A stretch of DNA of 5,263 nt from the NCBI GenBank assembly GCA_900554855.1, contig USIZ01000118.1, positions 1-5,263 on the forward strand, written 5' to 3'. A program made the position numbers and the translations under genes. The notes under the pieces are model-generated. The model made no database searches and had not been told where the DNA came from. It was given only the letters and a program-made list of their open reading frames with translations. Below are positions 1 through 5,263 of this stretch, piece by piece (the first letter of the stretch is position 1; each line of letters opens with the position of its first letter). The DNA is from an uncultured Eubacteriales bacterium. GTDB taxonomy: Bacteria > Bacillota > Clostridia > Oscillospirales > Oscillospiraceae.

Positions 1-519
1 TCCGATCTGGATCGGATCACTGTGCAGGATGTGACGGATGACGCCGCCGTAAGCCGCAAGACCTTTTATTACCACTTTCACGACATCTATGACCTGATGG
101 AGTGGCTCGTGGTGGATGAGTGCAGTCATTTTAGCAGTCCGGCGAACGGCTCCGTGGACTGGATCCGCGAGGTGGCGGACGTACTGAACTATGCCCGGGA
201 GAACCGGGGCTGGGTGCTGAACGTCTATCAGTCCGTGGAGCGGGAACAGTTGGAGCGGATCTTGCACAAGATCATCGGCCCCTATGTGGAGAACGGCTTC
301 GATCAGGCGGTGAATGGCCGTCCCGTGGTGGAGGAGGATCGGAAATTCGCGCTGGCCATCTACACCCACGGCATTACCGGTATCTTTCTGGACTGGGTGA
401 GCGCAGGAATGCGGAGCGATACCGTATTTTTGGAGGACAATCTGGCGCACCTCTTTCAGAACAGTCTGGCGGGGATTGCCGAGCGGTGCGTGGCGCAGCA
501 GGCTGGCGCAAACAATTGA
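1..519 (+). CDS. TetR/AcrR-family transcriptional regulator, DhaS-like C-terminal domain (5' partial)
   Basis: This is a one-component DNA-binding regulator, probably a ligand-responsive repressor. The reading frame is open from base 1 and the true start lies outside the window. A GTG at 22 is an internal Val codon, because helix-turn-helix sequence (LDRITVQDV) already runs across it. 172 residues are visible. The helix-turn-helix spans about residues 6-26 and ends in the TetR signature SRKTFYYHF, followed by DIYDLMEWLV. The C-terminal part (about 50-165) contains YARENRGWVLNVYQSVEREQLER and a later GITGIFLDWVSAGM segment, the pattern I associate with the TetR_C_8 domain of DhaS-like regulators. 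Family members are about 180-195 residues, so roughly 15-20 N-terminal residues are missing. It is followed by a strong terminator and then, on the same strand, by the radical SAM gene, a plausible target. The inducing ligand cannot be read from the sequence. TetR assignment is very secure; the subfamily is likely. Confidence 0.93.
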   Translation, partial: SDLDRITVQDVTDDAAVSRKTFYYHFHDIYDLMEWLVVDECSHFSSPANGSVDWIREVADVLNYARENRGWVLNVYQSVEREQLERILHKIIGPYVENGFDQAVNGRPVVEEDRKFALAIYTHGITGIFLDWVSAGMRSDTVFLEDNLAHLFQNSLAGIAERCVAQQAGANN

Positions 520-535
520 ATTTTACCCAAAACAG

Positions 536-571
536 GCGGAGTGTCCCGATTTGGAACACTCCGCTTTTTTT
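536..571 (+). terminator. Rho-independent terminator of the TetR gene
   Basis: A perfect 9-bp stem (536-544 GCGGAGTGT with 556-564 ACACTCCGC) closes an 11-base loop and is followed directly by seven T residues (565-571). It starts 16 bases after the TGA stop of the regulator gene. It should end the regulator transcript, so the radical SAM gene downstream probably needs its own promoter. Confidence 0.93.
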
Positions 572-584
572 GCCTATTCTTTTT

Positions 585-605
585 TTGACAGAAGGCTTGT
601 ATAGT
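585..605 (+). promoter_or_regulatory. Promoter-like elements upstream of the radical SAM gene
   Basis: A perfect -35-type hexamer TTGACA lies at 585-590 and a good -10-type hexamer TATAGT at 600-605. They are only 9 bases apart, too close to act together as one sigma-A promoter. With the standard 17-base spacing, TTGACA would face GAAGCA (608-613), a poor -10. TATAGT would face TTCTTT (577-582), a weak -35. A promoter in this stretch is expected because of the upstream terminator, but its exact position is uncertain. Confidence 0.4.
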
Positions 606-623
606 GTGAAGCAACAAAGAAAA

Positions 624-642
624 GGTGCGTGTCAGGCGTACC
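624..642. promoter_or_regulatory. Imperfect dyad upstream of the radical SAM gene, possible operator
   Basis: GGTGCGT (624-630) and GCGTACC (636-642) form an imperfect inverted repeat about a 5-base centre, with five Watson-Crick and two G-T pairs. It lies just upstream of the ribosome binding site. The size suits a repressor operator, perhaps for the neighbouring TetR protein, but a dyad this imperfect can occur by chance. A small 5' leader hairpin is the alternative reading. Confidence 0.2.
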
Positions 643-646
643 GAGC

Positions 647-653
647 GAAGGAG
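647..653 (+). promoter_or_regulatory. Ribosome binding site that sets the radical SAM start
   Basis: GAAGGAG lies 8 bases before the ATG at 662. This favours ATG 662 over the in-frame GTG at 629, which would add 11 residues and has no comparable site upstream. Confidence 0.85.
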
Positions 654-661
654 AATGCATT

Positions 662-2044
662 ATGAGTATCAAGAATTCGGTTTCTGCGTTTGCGATCCAT
701 CGTGCGCTGGCTTATCTGGAAAAGGACCCGGAGACCAATCTGCCCAAGCTGATGGCCATGATCGACAAGTTTGCCGGTGACGACCCCAACAGCTTTCCAA
801 AGCAGAGAGAGGTGATCCGCAAGGTCATCAATGACCCGACGGATAACTGGTACAAGTACATTATGAACGTGGTCAAAAATGTGGATAACGACGTGCTCAA
901 GACTGTGTTCACCAACTTCATCGTCAATGGCAACCTGATCGGCTGGAAGCGCCAGGAGGAGATTCGCCAGAAGTACAACTGCAATGTGCCCTGGGCCATT
1001 CTGCTGGATCCCACTTCTGCCTGCAACCTGCACTGCACCGGCTGCTGGGCCGCTGAGTATGGCAATAAGCTGAACCTGACCTTTGATGAGATCGACAACA
1101 TTATCGAGCAGGGCAAGGAACTTGGCGTTTATATTTATATCTACACCGGCGGCGAGCCCCTGGTGCGCAAGGATGACCTGATCGCCCTGTGCAACAAGCA
1201 CAACGACTGCATCTTCCTGTGTTTTACCAACTCCACGCTGATCGACGAGAAGTTTGCCGACGATATGCTCCGGGTCAAGAACTTTATCCCCGCCATCTCG
1301 CTGGAGGGCTTTGAGGAGGCCACCGATGGCCGTCGCGGCAGCGGCGTCTATGACAAGGTGCTGCACGCCATGTCCCTGTTGAAGGAGCGCCATCTGCCCT
1401 TTGGTATCTCCGCCTGCTATACCAGCGCCAATATGGACTCCATCACCAGCGAAGCTTTCATTGACAAGCTGATCGACTGGGGCGCTTACTTCATCTGGTA
1501 CTTCCACTATATGCCCGTGGGCAACGACGCCAGCCCCGAGCTTCTGCCCACCCCGGAGCAGCGCCAGTATATCTATCACAAGATCCGGGACGATTACCGT
1601 CACCGCAAGCCGCTGTTCATCATGGACTTCCAGAATGACGGCGAGTATGTGGGCGGCTGCATCGCCGGCGGTCGGCGCTTCCTGCATATCAATGCCAACG
1701 GAGACTGCGACCCCTGCGTGTTCATCCACTATTCCGACTCTAATATCCGGGAGAAGACGCTGCTGGAGACGCTGACCTCTCCGTTGTTCATGGCCTATCA
1801 TGATGGCCAGCCCTTCAATGAGAACCACCTGCGGCCCTGCCCCATGCTGGAGAATCCGGAGAAGATCCGCGAGATCATTGCCAAGACCGGCGCCCACTCC
1901 ACCGATCTCCAGTCCCCGGAGAGCGTGGAGCACTTGACGGAAAAGACGGAGCCTTATGCCCGAAATTGGACGCCCTCCGCCAACGAGCTGTGGCAGTGCA
2001 GCCACAACTGCGCCGCCTGTGTCGGACATCCTGAGGAAAAGTAA
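662..2044 (+). CDS. Radical SAM protein with SPASM-like cysteine-rich C-terminal region, function unknown
   Basis: This is a cytoplasmic radical S-adenosylmethionine enzyme of 460 residues. Residues 1-105 form an apparently helical N-terminal extension without cysteine. The core begins near 110 and carries the cluster motif CX3CX2C (C121, C125, C128, in CNLHCTGCW), which binds the SAM-cleaving [4Fe-4S] cluster in this superfamily. YTGGEP at 161-166 is the GGEP motif that contacts the SAM amino group. Further strand motifs include CFTNSTLID (187-195) and AISLEG (211-216). The C-terminal third has C333, C349, C352 and C393 in a SPASM-like arrangement (INANGDCDPC), then a second CX3CX2C at C446, C450, C453 near the end. 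These could bind one or two auxiliary Fe-S clusters. The start is fixed by a good ribosome binding site. The gene follows a TetR regulator and ends in a bidirectional terminator. No RiPP-like precursor peptide gene is visible beside it, so peptide modification is only one possibility. Superfamily membership is certain; substrate is unknown. Confidence 0.93.
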   Translation: MSIKNSVSAFAIHRALAYLEKDPETNLPKLMAMIDKFAGDDPNSFPKQREVIRKVINDPTDNWYKYIMNVVKNVDNDVLKTVFTNFIVNGNLIGWKRQEEIRQKYNCNVPWAILLDPTSACNLHCTGCWAAEYGNKLNLTFDEIDNIIEQGKELGVYIYIYTGGEPLVRKDDLIALCNKHNDCIFLCFTNSTLIDEKFADDMLRVKNFIPAISLEGFEEATDGRRGSGVYDKVLHAMSLLKERHLPFGISACYTSANMDSITSEAFIDKLIDWGAYFIWYFHYMPVGNDASPELLPTPEQRQYIYHKIRDDYRHRKPLFIMDFQNDGEYVGGCIAGGRRFLHINANGDCDPCVFIHYSDSNIREKTLLETLTSPLFMAYHDGQPFNENHLRPCPMLENPEKIREIIAKTGAHSTDLQSPESVEHLTEKTEPYARNWTPSANELWQCSHNCAACVGHPEEK

Positions 2045-2056
2045 ACGGAAACAAAA

Positions 2057-2093
2057 AGGAAAAATCCCGCCGATTCCCGGCGGGATTTTTCCT
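2057..2093. terminator. Bidirectional Rho-independent terminator between convergent genes
   Basis: A perfect 16-bp inverted repeat, AGGAAAAATCCCGCCG (2057-2072) and its complement at 2078-2093, surrounds a 5-base loop. The GC core is flanked by A5 on the left and T5 on the right, so a U-tract is produced on either strand. Further A residues at 2053-2056 extend the tract for minus-strand transcripts. It lies 12 bases after the radical SAM stop and 11 bases after the flavoprotein stop, and serves both. Confidence 0.95.
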
Positions 2094-2104
2094 GTAATGG
2101 GGTG

Positions 2105-4132
2105 TTAAATGCTGTGCGCCACGGCGTAGGCCTGACGCATGGCCTGTTGGACGGTGGCGGGCTTTTTGCAGTCGCCGATGATGGCGAAGCGGTCAGCGGT
2201 GTTGCTGAAGGCCAGCGCCTCGTCGGTCTTGGCGCGCATACCAAGGGAGATGACCACGCTGTCGCAGGGGATGGCGTGCTCCACACCCTCGGCGTCCAGA
2301 TAGGTCACCCTGTCGTCCTCCACAGCGGTAACGGTGGCCTTGACCACGGAGTGGAAGCCGGGCAGCTTTTCCCAGGCGTCCTTGAACATGGAGTAGTAGT
2401 GGATGGCGGTGGATTCGGGAGCCAGCATATGGGTCATTTCCAGCACGGTGACTTCGTGACCCTTCTGAGCCAGATTCATACCGGCCTCCACGCCGACTTC
2501 GCCGCCGCCGATGACGACCACATTGTGGCCCACGGTCTCAGGGTGGATCATGGACTCGGTGGCAACCATGACATGGGGCTTGTCCAGACCGGGGATGGGG
2601 GGCTTGGCGGGGGAGGCGCCCAGCGCGGAGATGACCATGTCGAACCCCTCCGCCTGGACCATCTCGGGGGTGGCGCGGGTGTTGAGCTTCACGTCAATGG
2701 GCCGCTTTTCCACCTGATGGATCAGGTACTGCTTGAAGTCACGCAGTGTCCACTTGAAGGGGACAAAGTCGGCGTGATAGATCGCGCCGCCCAGATGATC
2801 TTCCGCCTCGTAGAGCGTGACCTTGTGGCCACGGTCGCACAGGTCCATGGCGGTTTTCATACCGGCGGGGCCGCCGCCGATCACGGCGATGCGCATACCG
2901 GGCTGAGCGGGAGACTCCAGCACATCCAGCCGATGCTCAATGCCGATCCTGGGGTTGACGGAGCAGACGGACACGAAGGGATCGTGGGGGCCGCGGCCGT
3001 GGCACTTGTTGCAGCGCAGGCAGGGCACCAGATCGTCTGCCCGGCCCTCCTGCATGAGCTGGACATAGTTGGGATTGGAGATAAAGGCGCGAGCGGCGGA
3101 GACGATGTCCACCTTGCCCTCGGCCACAGCGGCCTCCACATCGTCGAAGTAATGGAAGCCGCCAACGCAGGCAACCTTCATCTTCAGTCCCTTTTTCTTG
3201 GCGTTTTCCGCATACTTCAGGAAAGGAGTGTGCTCCTGCTCAAAGGGGATGGGGTGGTTGGGATCGGCCTCACCGGCGCGGAACTGGACGATGTCCACAT
3301 AGGGCTCGGCCATCTTCAGGAACTCAACACCCTCGTCCATGGTGTAGCCGCCCTCGGGCTCCTCGCCGGAGAACAGGATCTCCACGATCATGTCCCGTCC
3401 GGCGGCTTCCCGAATCTTCTTGAGACACATCAGGGGGAACTTGGCGCGGTTCTCCAGGCTGCCGCCGTACTCGTCCTTGCGGGTGTTGGTCAACGGGGAG
3501 AGGAACTGGGTGGGCAGCTGACCACGGTAGCACAGGTGGATGGACACCATGTCAAAGTCAAGGAATTTCAGGATCTTGACCTGCTGTGCCAGACTGTCGG
3601 CGATGAACTCCATGTGCTCGGGAGTGGTGTTCAACAGCGCGGCCTTGACGGAGCGGGTCATCATATCGGACTGACCAAAGGGATCGACCTCCTCCTCAGA
3701 CAGGGGACGGGAGTTGGCGATGTTGCTCAGCCGCAGGATCTCGAGGGATCCGTCGGGCTTCTGGAGCGGGTAGCCGGAGGGAGGGCCGACAAAGAAACCC
3801 ATGCAGGCCACGGCGCCGTGATAGTGGATGGCGTCGGCCATCTGCATCAGGTAGTTCTGGCAGGCGGGATTGTAGAGGTCAAAATCGGGGAAGTGGGTGA
3901 AGTCGGCCTCCATGGGGACGATCATATCCCGGGAGAAGTTGTTGATGCCCATACAGGTGACAATGGCCGCGCCCGCCTTGGCTTTGTTGGCGTAGTGGGT
4001 GATGACGCTCTCGGCGGGGAAGGGTTCGTTACCCTGCAGGAAGTGGGGCAGAGAGTTGGAGACCTCCAGTCGGTTCTTCAGTACATGGCCGCGGACGACC
4101 AGCGGGGAGAGGACATGGGGATACTTGCTCAT
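2105..4132 (-). CDS. Old Yellow Enzyme-type FAD/FMN/Fe-S NAD(P)H:flavin oxidoreductase (2,4-dienoyl-CoA/enoate reductase-like)
   Basis: This 675-residue, probably cytoplasmic flavoprotein has the full three-part layout of 2,4-dienoyl-CoA reductase (FadH), clostridial enoate reductase and bile-acid BaiCD/BaiH proteins. In that family NAD(P)H reduces FAD, electrons cross a [4Fe-4S] cluster to FMN, and FMN reduces an activated C=C bond. Residues 1-360 are the FMN-binding TIM barrel, with QFLSPLTNTRKDEYGGSLEN at 209-228. Cysteines C371, C374, C377 and C390 (CX2CX2CX12C) fit the cluster site. Residues 413-449 form the FAD dinucleotide fold (IAVIGGGPAG, 415-424). Residues 537-565 form the NAD(P)H fold (VVVIGGGEVG). 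IIGDC at 651-655 is the usual FAD-closing motif near the C-terminus. No signal peptide is seen. The active-site loop reads HLCYRGQLPTQFLSP (199-213), where I recall HGAHGYL-type sequence in typical relatives. AAGGAGG 8 bases before the ATG supports the start. The gene lies downstream of a TRAP receptor gene. Family is certain; substrate is not. A steroid or bile-acid, cinnamate-like or enoate substrate are all possible. Confidence 0.93.
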   Translation of the reverse strand: MSKYPHVLSPLVVRGHVLKNRLEVSNSLPHFLQGNEPFPAESVITHYANKAKAGAAIVTCMGINNFSRDMIVPMEADFTHFPDFDLYNPACQNYLMQMADAIHYHGAVACMGFFVGPPSGYPLQKPDGSLEILRLSNIANSRPLSEEEVDPFGQSDMMTRSVKAALLNTTPEHMEFIADSLAQQVKILKFLDFDMVSIHLCYRGQLPTQFLSPLTNTRKDEYGGSLENRAKFPLMCLKKIREAAGRDMIVEILFSGEEPEGGYTMDEGVEFLKMAEPYVDIVQFRAGEADPNHPIPFEQEHTPFLKYAENAKKKGLKMKVACVGGFHYFDDVEAAVAEGKVDIVSAARAFISNPNYVQLMQEGRADDLVPCLRCNKCHGRGPHDPFVSVCSVNPRIGIEHRLDVLESPAQPGMRIAVIGGGPAGMKTAMDLCDRGHKVTLYEAEDHLGGAIYHADFVPFKWTLRDFKQYLIHQVEKRPIDVKLNTRATPEMVQAEGFDMVISALGASPAKPPIPGLDKPHVMVATESMIHPETVGHNVVVIGGGEVGVEAGMNLAQKGHEVTVLEMTHMLAPESTAIHYYSMFKDAWEKLPGFHSVVKATVTAVEDDRVTYLDAEGVEHAIPCDSVVISLGMRAKTDEALAFSNTADRFAIIGDCKKPATVQQAMRQAYAVAHSI

Positions 4133-4140
4133 AGGGGGAT

Positions 4141-4147
4141 CCTCCTT
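4141..4147 (-). promoter_or_regulatory. Ribosome binding site of the flavin oxidoreductase gene
   Basis: On the minus strand AAGGAGG stands 8 bases before the ATG at 4132. It is a near-perfect Shine-Dalgarno sequence and confirms the chosen start. Confidence 0.9.
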
Positions 4148-4157
4148 TTGAGTAAAT

Positions 4158-4163
4158 CTTATA
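4158..4163 (-). promoter_or_regulatory. Possible -10 element for the flavin oxidoreductase gene
   Basis: TATAAG on the minus strand, in the AT-rich stretch between the hairpin and the ribosome binding site, resembles a -10 hexamer. The matching -35 position falls in the C-rich arm of the hairpin and has no TTGACA-like sequence, so this is weak. Expression by read-through from the TRAP receptor gene is an alternative. Confidence 0.2.
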
Positions 4164-4176
4164 GTGATACAGGTAG

Positions 4177-4212
4177 AAAAGGGGGCCGGATCCCGCGAGT
4201 GGGATCCGGCCC
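4177..4212 (-). terminator. Intergenic hairpin (terminator or attenuator) after the TRAP receptor gene
   Basis: A perfect 12-bp GC-rich stem (4183-4194 GGGCCGGATCCC with 4201-4212 GGGATCCGGCCC) closes a 6-base loop. Read on the minus strand, it begins 46 bases after the receptor stop codon and is followed by CC and then a short TTTT (4177-4180). The stem is very stable but the U-tract is short, so termination may be partial. Such hairpins after solute-receptor genes often protect the upstream message and lower expression of the next gene. It could also separate two transcription units. Confidence 0.75.
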
Positions 4213-4258
4213 TCCGGGTTTGCTTGAGACTTATGGAGTCAGCCTATTCGGTTGAAAC

Positions 4259-5263
4259 TCAGCCCTGCCAATCGTAGTCGGTGATCTCAGCGGCCTTCTC
4301 CAGAATGGTGCGCATACCGTCGGTGACACCGTGCTTCTCGGCGCGGGTCAGGGCGTCGGCAGCCTTAGCCTCGAAGCAGGCGGACCAGAAGGTGTCGATG
4401 TCGGCGTCGCTCAGCTCAACGATCTTGTTGCCGGTCTTCTCCTCGATGGTGGCCAGGTCGGAAGCGATGGCGTCATCATACAGGGTGGCGGAGTAATCCT
4501 CAGTGGCGTCAGCGGCCTTCTGGATGCAGTCGCGCTGAGCGTCGGTCAGGCTCTCCCACCAGTCCAGGTTGACGGTGAAGAAGTTGCCGGCGGTGTAGGT
4601 GCCGTCCAGAGCCCAGTAAGGAGCAACCTCATACCAGGCCATGGAGACCATGGGAGCCAGACCCATCTGGGTGGCGTCGATCATGCCGCGGTCCAGAGCC
4701 TCATAGGTCTCGGGAGGAGTGACGGCGGTCACCTGGAAGCCCAGCTTTTCAAAGATGGCGGCGTCGAAGTTGCCGAAGGAAGAGGAACCGGCGACCAGGC
4801 TCTGCAGGTCAGTGAAGGGGAACTTGGCGGCCAGTGCGTTGGCACCGCCGGCGATGACGTTCAGATACTTGATGCCCAGATCCTCGGCCTCGCCTTGGAT
4901 CAGAGCGGAGGTATCGGGATCGTCAAACATCAGGGTGTTGAAGTAGTCCAGAGCAGCCTGAGTGCCGCCGGGGGCAAAGCCGGGCATGGACAGGTAGGGC
5001 AGGGTGTCCAGATGGGGCATATGGCCCAGAGCAATCATATCCACAACGCCGTCCATAACGGCGTCCAGCTCGCCGGAAGCGTCAAACAGGGTGCCGCCCC
5101 AGGTGATGTCAACGTCGATCGCGCCGCCGGAGATCTCCTTCAGCTGATCGATAAAGTACTGCTCGATGGTACCGCCGGTCTCAGTCTCCTGATAGGTGGA
5201 GCTGAACTTGATGGTCAGGGGATCCACATCGCCGGTGGCCTCGGCCTTGTCGCCGGAACCGGC
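4259..5263 (-). CDS. TRAP transporter solute-binding protein, DctP family (5' partial)
   Basis: This is an extracytoplasmic receptor that captures a small solute and hands it to the DctQM-type membrane subunits of a Na+- or H+-driven TRAP transporter. The frame is open to the window edge; 334 residues are visible, beginning AGSGDKAEATGD. That low-complexity start is typical of the linker just after a lipoprotein signal and lipobox cysteine, so only about 20-30 residues are probably missing. The GTG at 5227 is internal. DctP hallmarks, numbered from the first visible residue, are KFSSTYQETETGG (19-31), ITWGGTLFDASGELDAVMDG (53-72), VDMIALG (74-80), the Phe/Pro-rich segment near 91-100, TPPETYEALDRGMIDAT (182-198) and WWESLTDAQRDCI (235-247). 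The canonical arginine of the LKGLKIR-type motif is absent: the equivalent stretch reads DLQSLVAGSSS (152-162), and the first arginine of the visible protein is at 192. No membrane-subunit gene follows it. The next gene is a flavin oxidoreductase, suggesting uptake of its substrate. The ligand is unknown. Confidence 0.9.
   Translation of the reverse strand, partial: AGSGDKAEATGDVDPLTIKFSSTYQETETGGTIEQYFIDQLKEISGGAIDVDITWGGTLFDASGELDAVMDGVVDMIALGHMPHLDTLPYLSMPGFAPGGTQAALDYFNTLMFDDPDTSALIQGEAEDLGIKYLNVIAGGANALAAKFPFTDLQSLVAGSSSFGNFDAAIFEKLGFQVTAVTPPETYEALDRGMIDATQMGLAPMVSMAWYEVAPYWALDGTYTAGNFFTVNLDWWESLTDAQRDCIQKAADATEDYSATLYDDAIASDLATIEEKTGNKIVELSDADIDTFWSACFEAKAADALTRAEKHGVTDGMRTILEKAAEITDYDWQG

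Noticed and set aside
22..24. GTG as the true start of the TetR gene
   Set aside because: It falls inside the conserved helix-turn-helix region, and the frame stays open and family-like back to base 1.
629..661. Upstream GTG start adding 11 residues to the radical SAM protein
   Set aside because: The added residues are encoded across the Shine-Dalgarno sequence of the ATG at 662, and no ribosome binding site precedes the GTG.
520..661. Search for a small RiPP precursor gene or riboswitch beside the radical SAM gene
   Set aside because: The gap holds a terminator, promoter-like elements and a ribosome binding site. No short coding frame with a precursor-like sequence and no elaborate leader fold was seen.
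632..2029. A 465-codon open frame on the minus strand opposite the radical SAM gene
   Set aside because: It shows the low-complexity Val/Gly/Leu/Ile composition of an antisense shadow. The plus strand carries conserved radical SAM motifs and a good ribosome binding site.
2102..4255. A 717-codon open frame on the plus strand opposite the flavin oxidoreductase gene
   Set aside because: Its product is rich in Gly, His, Val, Asp and Leu without any recognisable domain, and it lacks a ribosome binding site. The minus strand encodes an unmistakable flavoprotein. The open antisense frame follows from GC-biased codon use.
4281..4946. Short plus-strand open frames opposite the TRAP receptor gene
   Set aside because: They are 71-75 codons, antisense to a clear DctP gene, and show no domain or ribosome binding site.
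5225..5227. GTG as the true start of the TRAP receptor
   Set aside because: The frame continues to the window edge with a typical post-lipobox linker, and a start here would leave an exported receptor without a signal peptide.

Overview
The window looks like chromosomal DNA from an anaerobic, GC-rich Gram-positive gut bacterium, probably a clostridial member of the Oscillospiraceae (Flavonifractor/Oscillibacter/Lawsonibacter-like). Grounds: strong AGGAGG-type ribosome binding sites, factor-independent hairpin terminators, oxygen-sensitive enzyme families (a radical SAM enzyme and an Fe-S flavin enoate-reductase-like protein), a TRAP-type binding protein whose start resembles a lipoprotein, and a DhaS-like TetR regulator of a type common in Clostridia. 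The taxon is inferred from protein style and not proven.

Layout. Positions 1-519 (+) hold the 3' part of a TetR-family regulator gene, closed by a clear terminator at 536-571. After a short leader with promoter-like elements and an imperfect dyad, 662-2044 (+) encodes a 460-residue radical SAM protein with an unusual cysteine-rich C-terminus. A near-perfect bidirectional terminator (2057-2093) separates it from a convergent minus-strand block. That block, read right to left, has a TRAP (DctP-type) extracytoplasmic solute receptor gene (5263-4259, 5' end outside the window), a 126-base intergenic region with a GC-rich hairpin, and a 675-residue Old Yellow Enzyme-type NAD(P)H:flavin oxidoreductase gene (4132-2105) related to 2,4-dienoyl-CoA/enoate reductases.

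How the genes may work together. The minus-strand pair suggests capture of a small organic molecule by the TRAP receptor, followed by reduction of a C=C bond or similar group by the cytoplasmic flavoprotein, perhaps as an electron sink. The hairpin between them could keep the receptor more abundant than the enzyme. Both proteins depart from family norms: the receptor lacks the usual ligand-binding arginine, and the reductase has a non-standard active-site loop. The substrate therefore cannot be named. On the plus strand the TetR regulator lies directly upstream of the radical SAM gene and may control it. The radical SAM product is unknown. No RNA gene, mobile element, CRISPR array or repeat family was seen. 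No complete novel system can be demonstrated from this window; the receptor/reductase pair and the radical SAM protein are the best candidates for new biochemistry.
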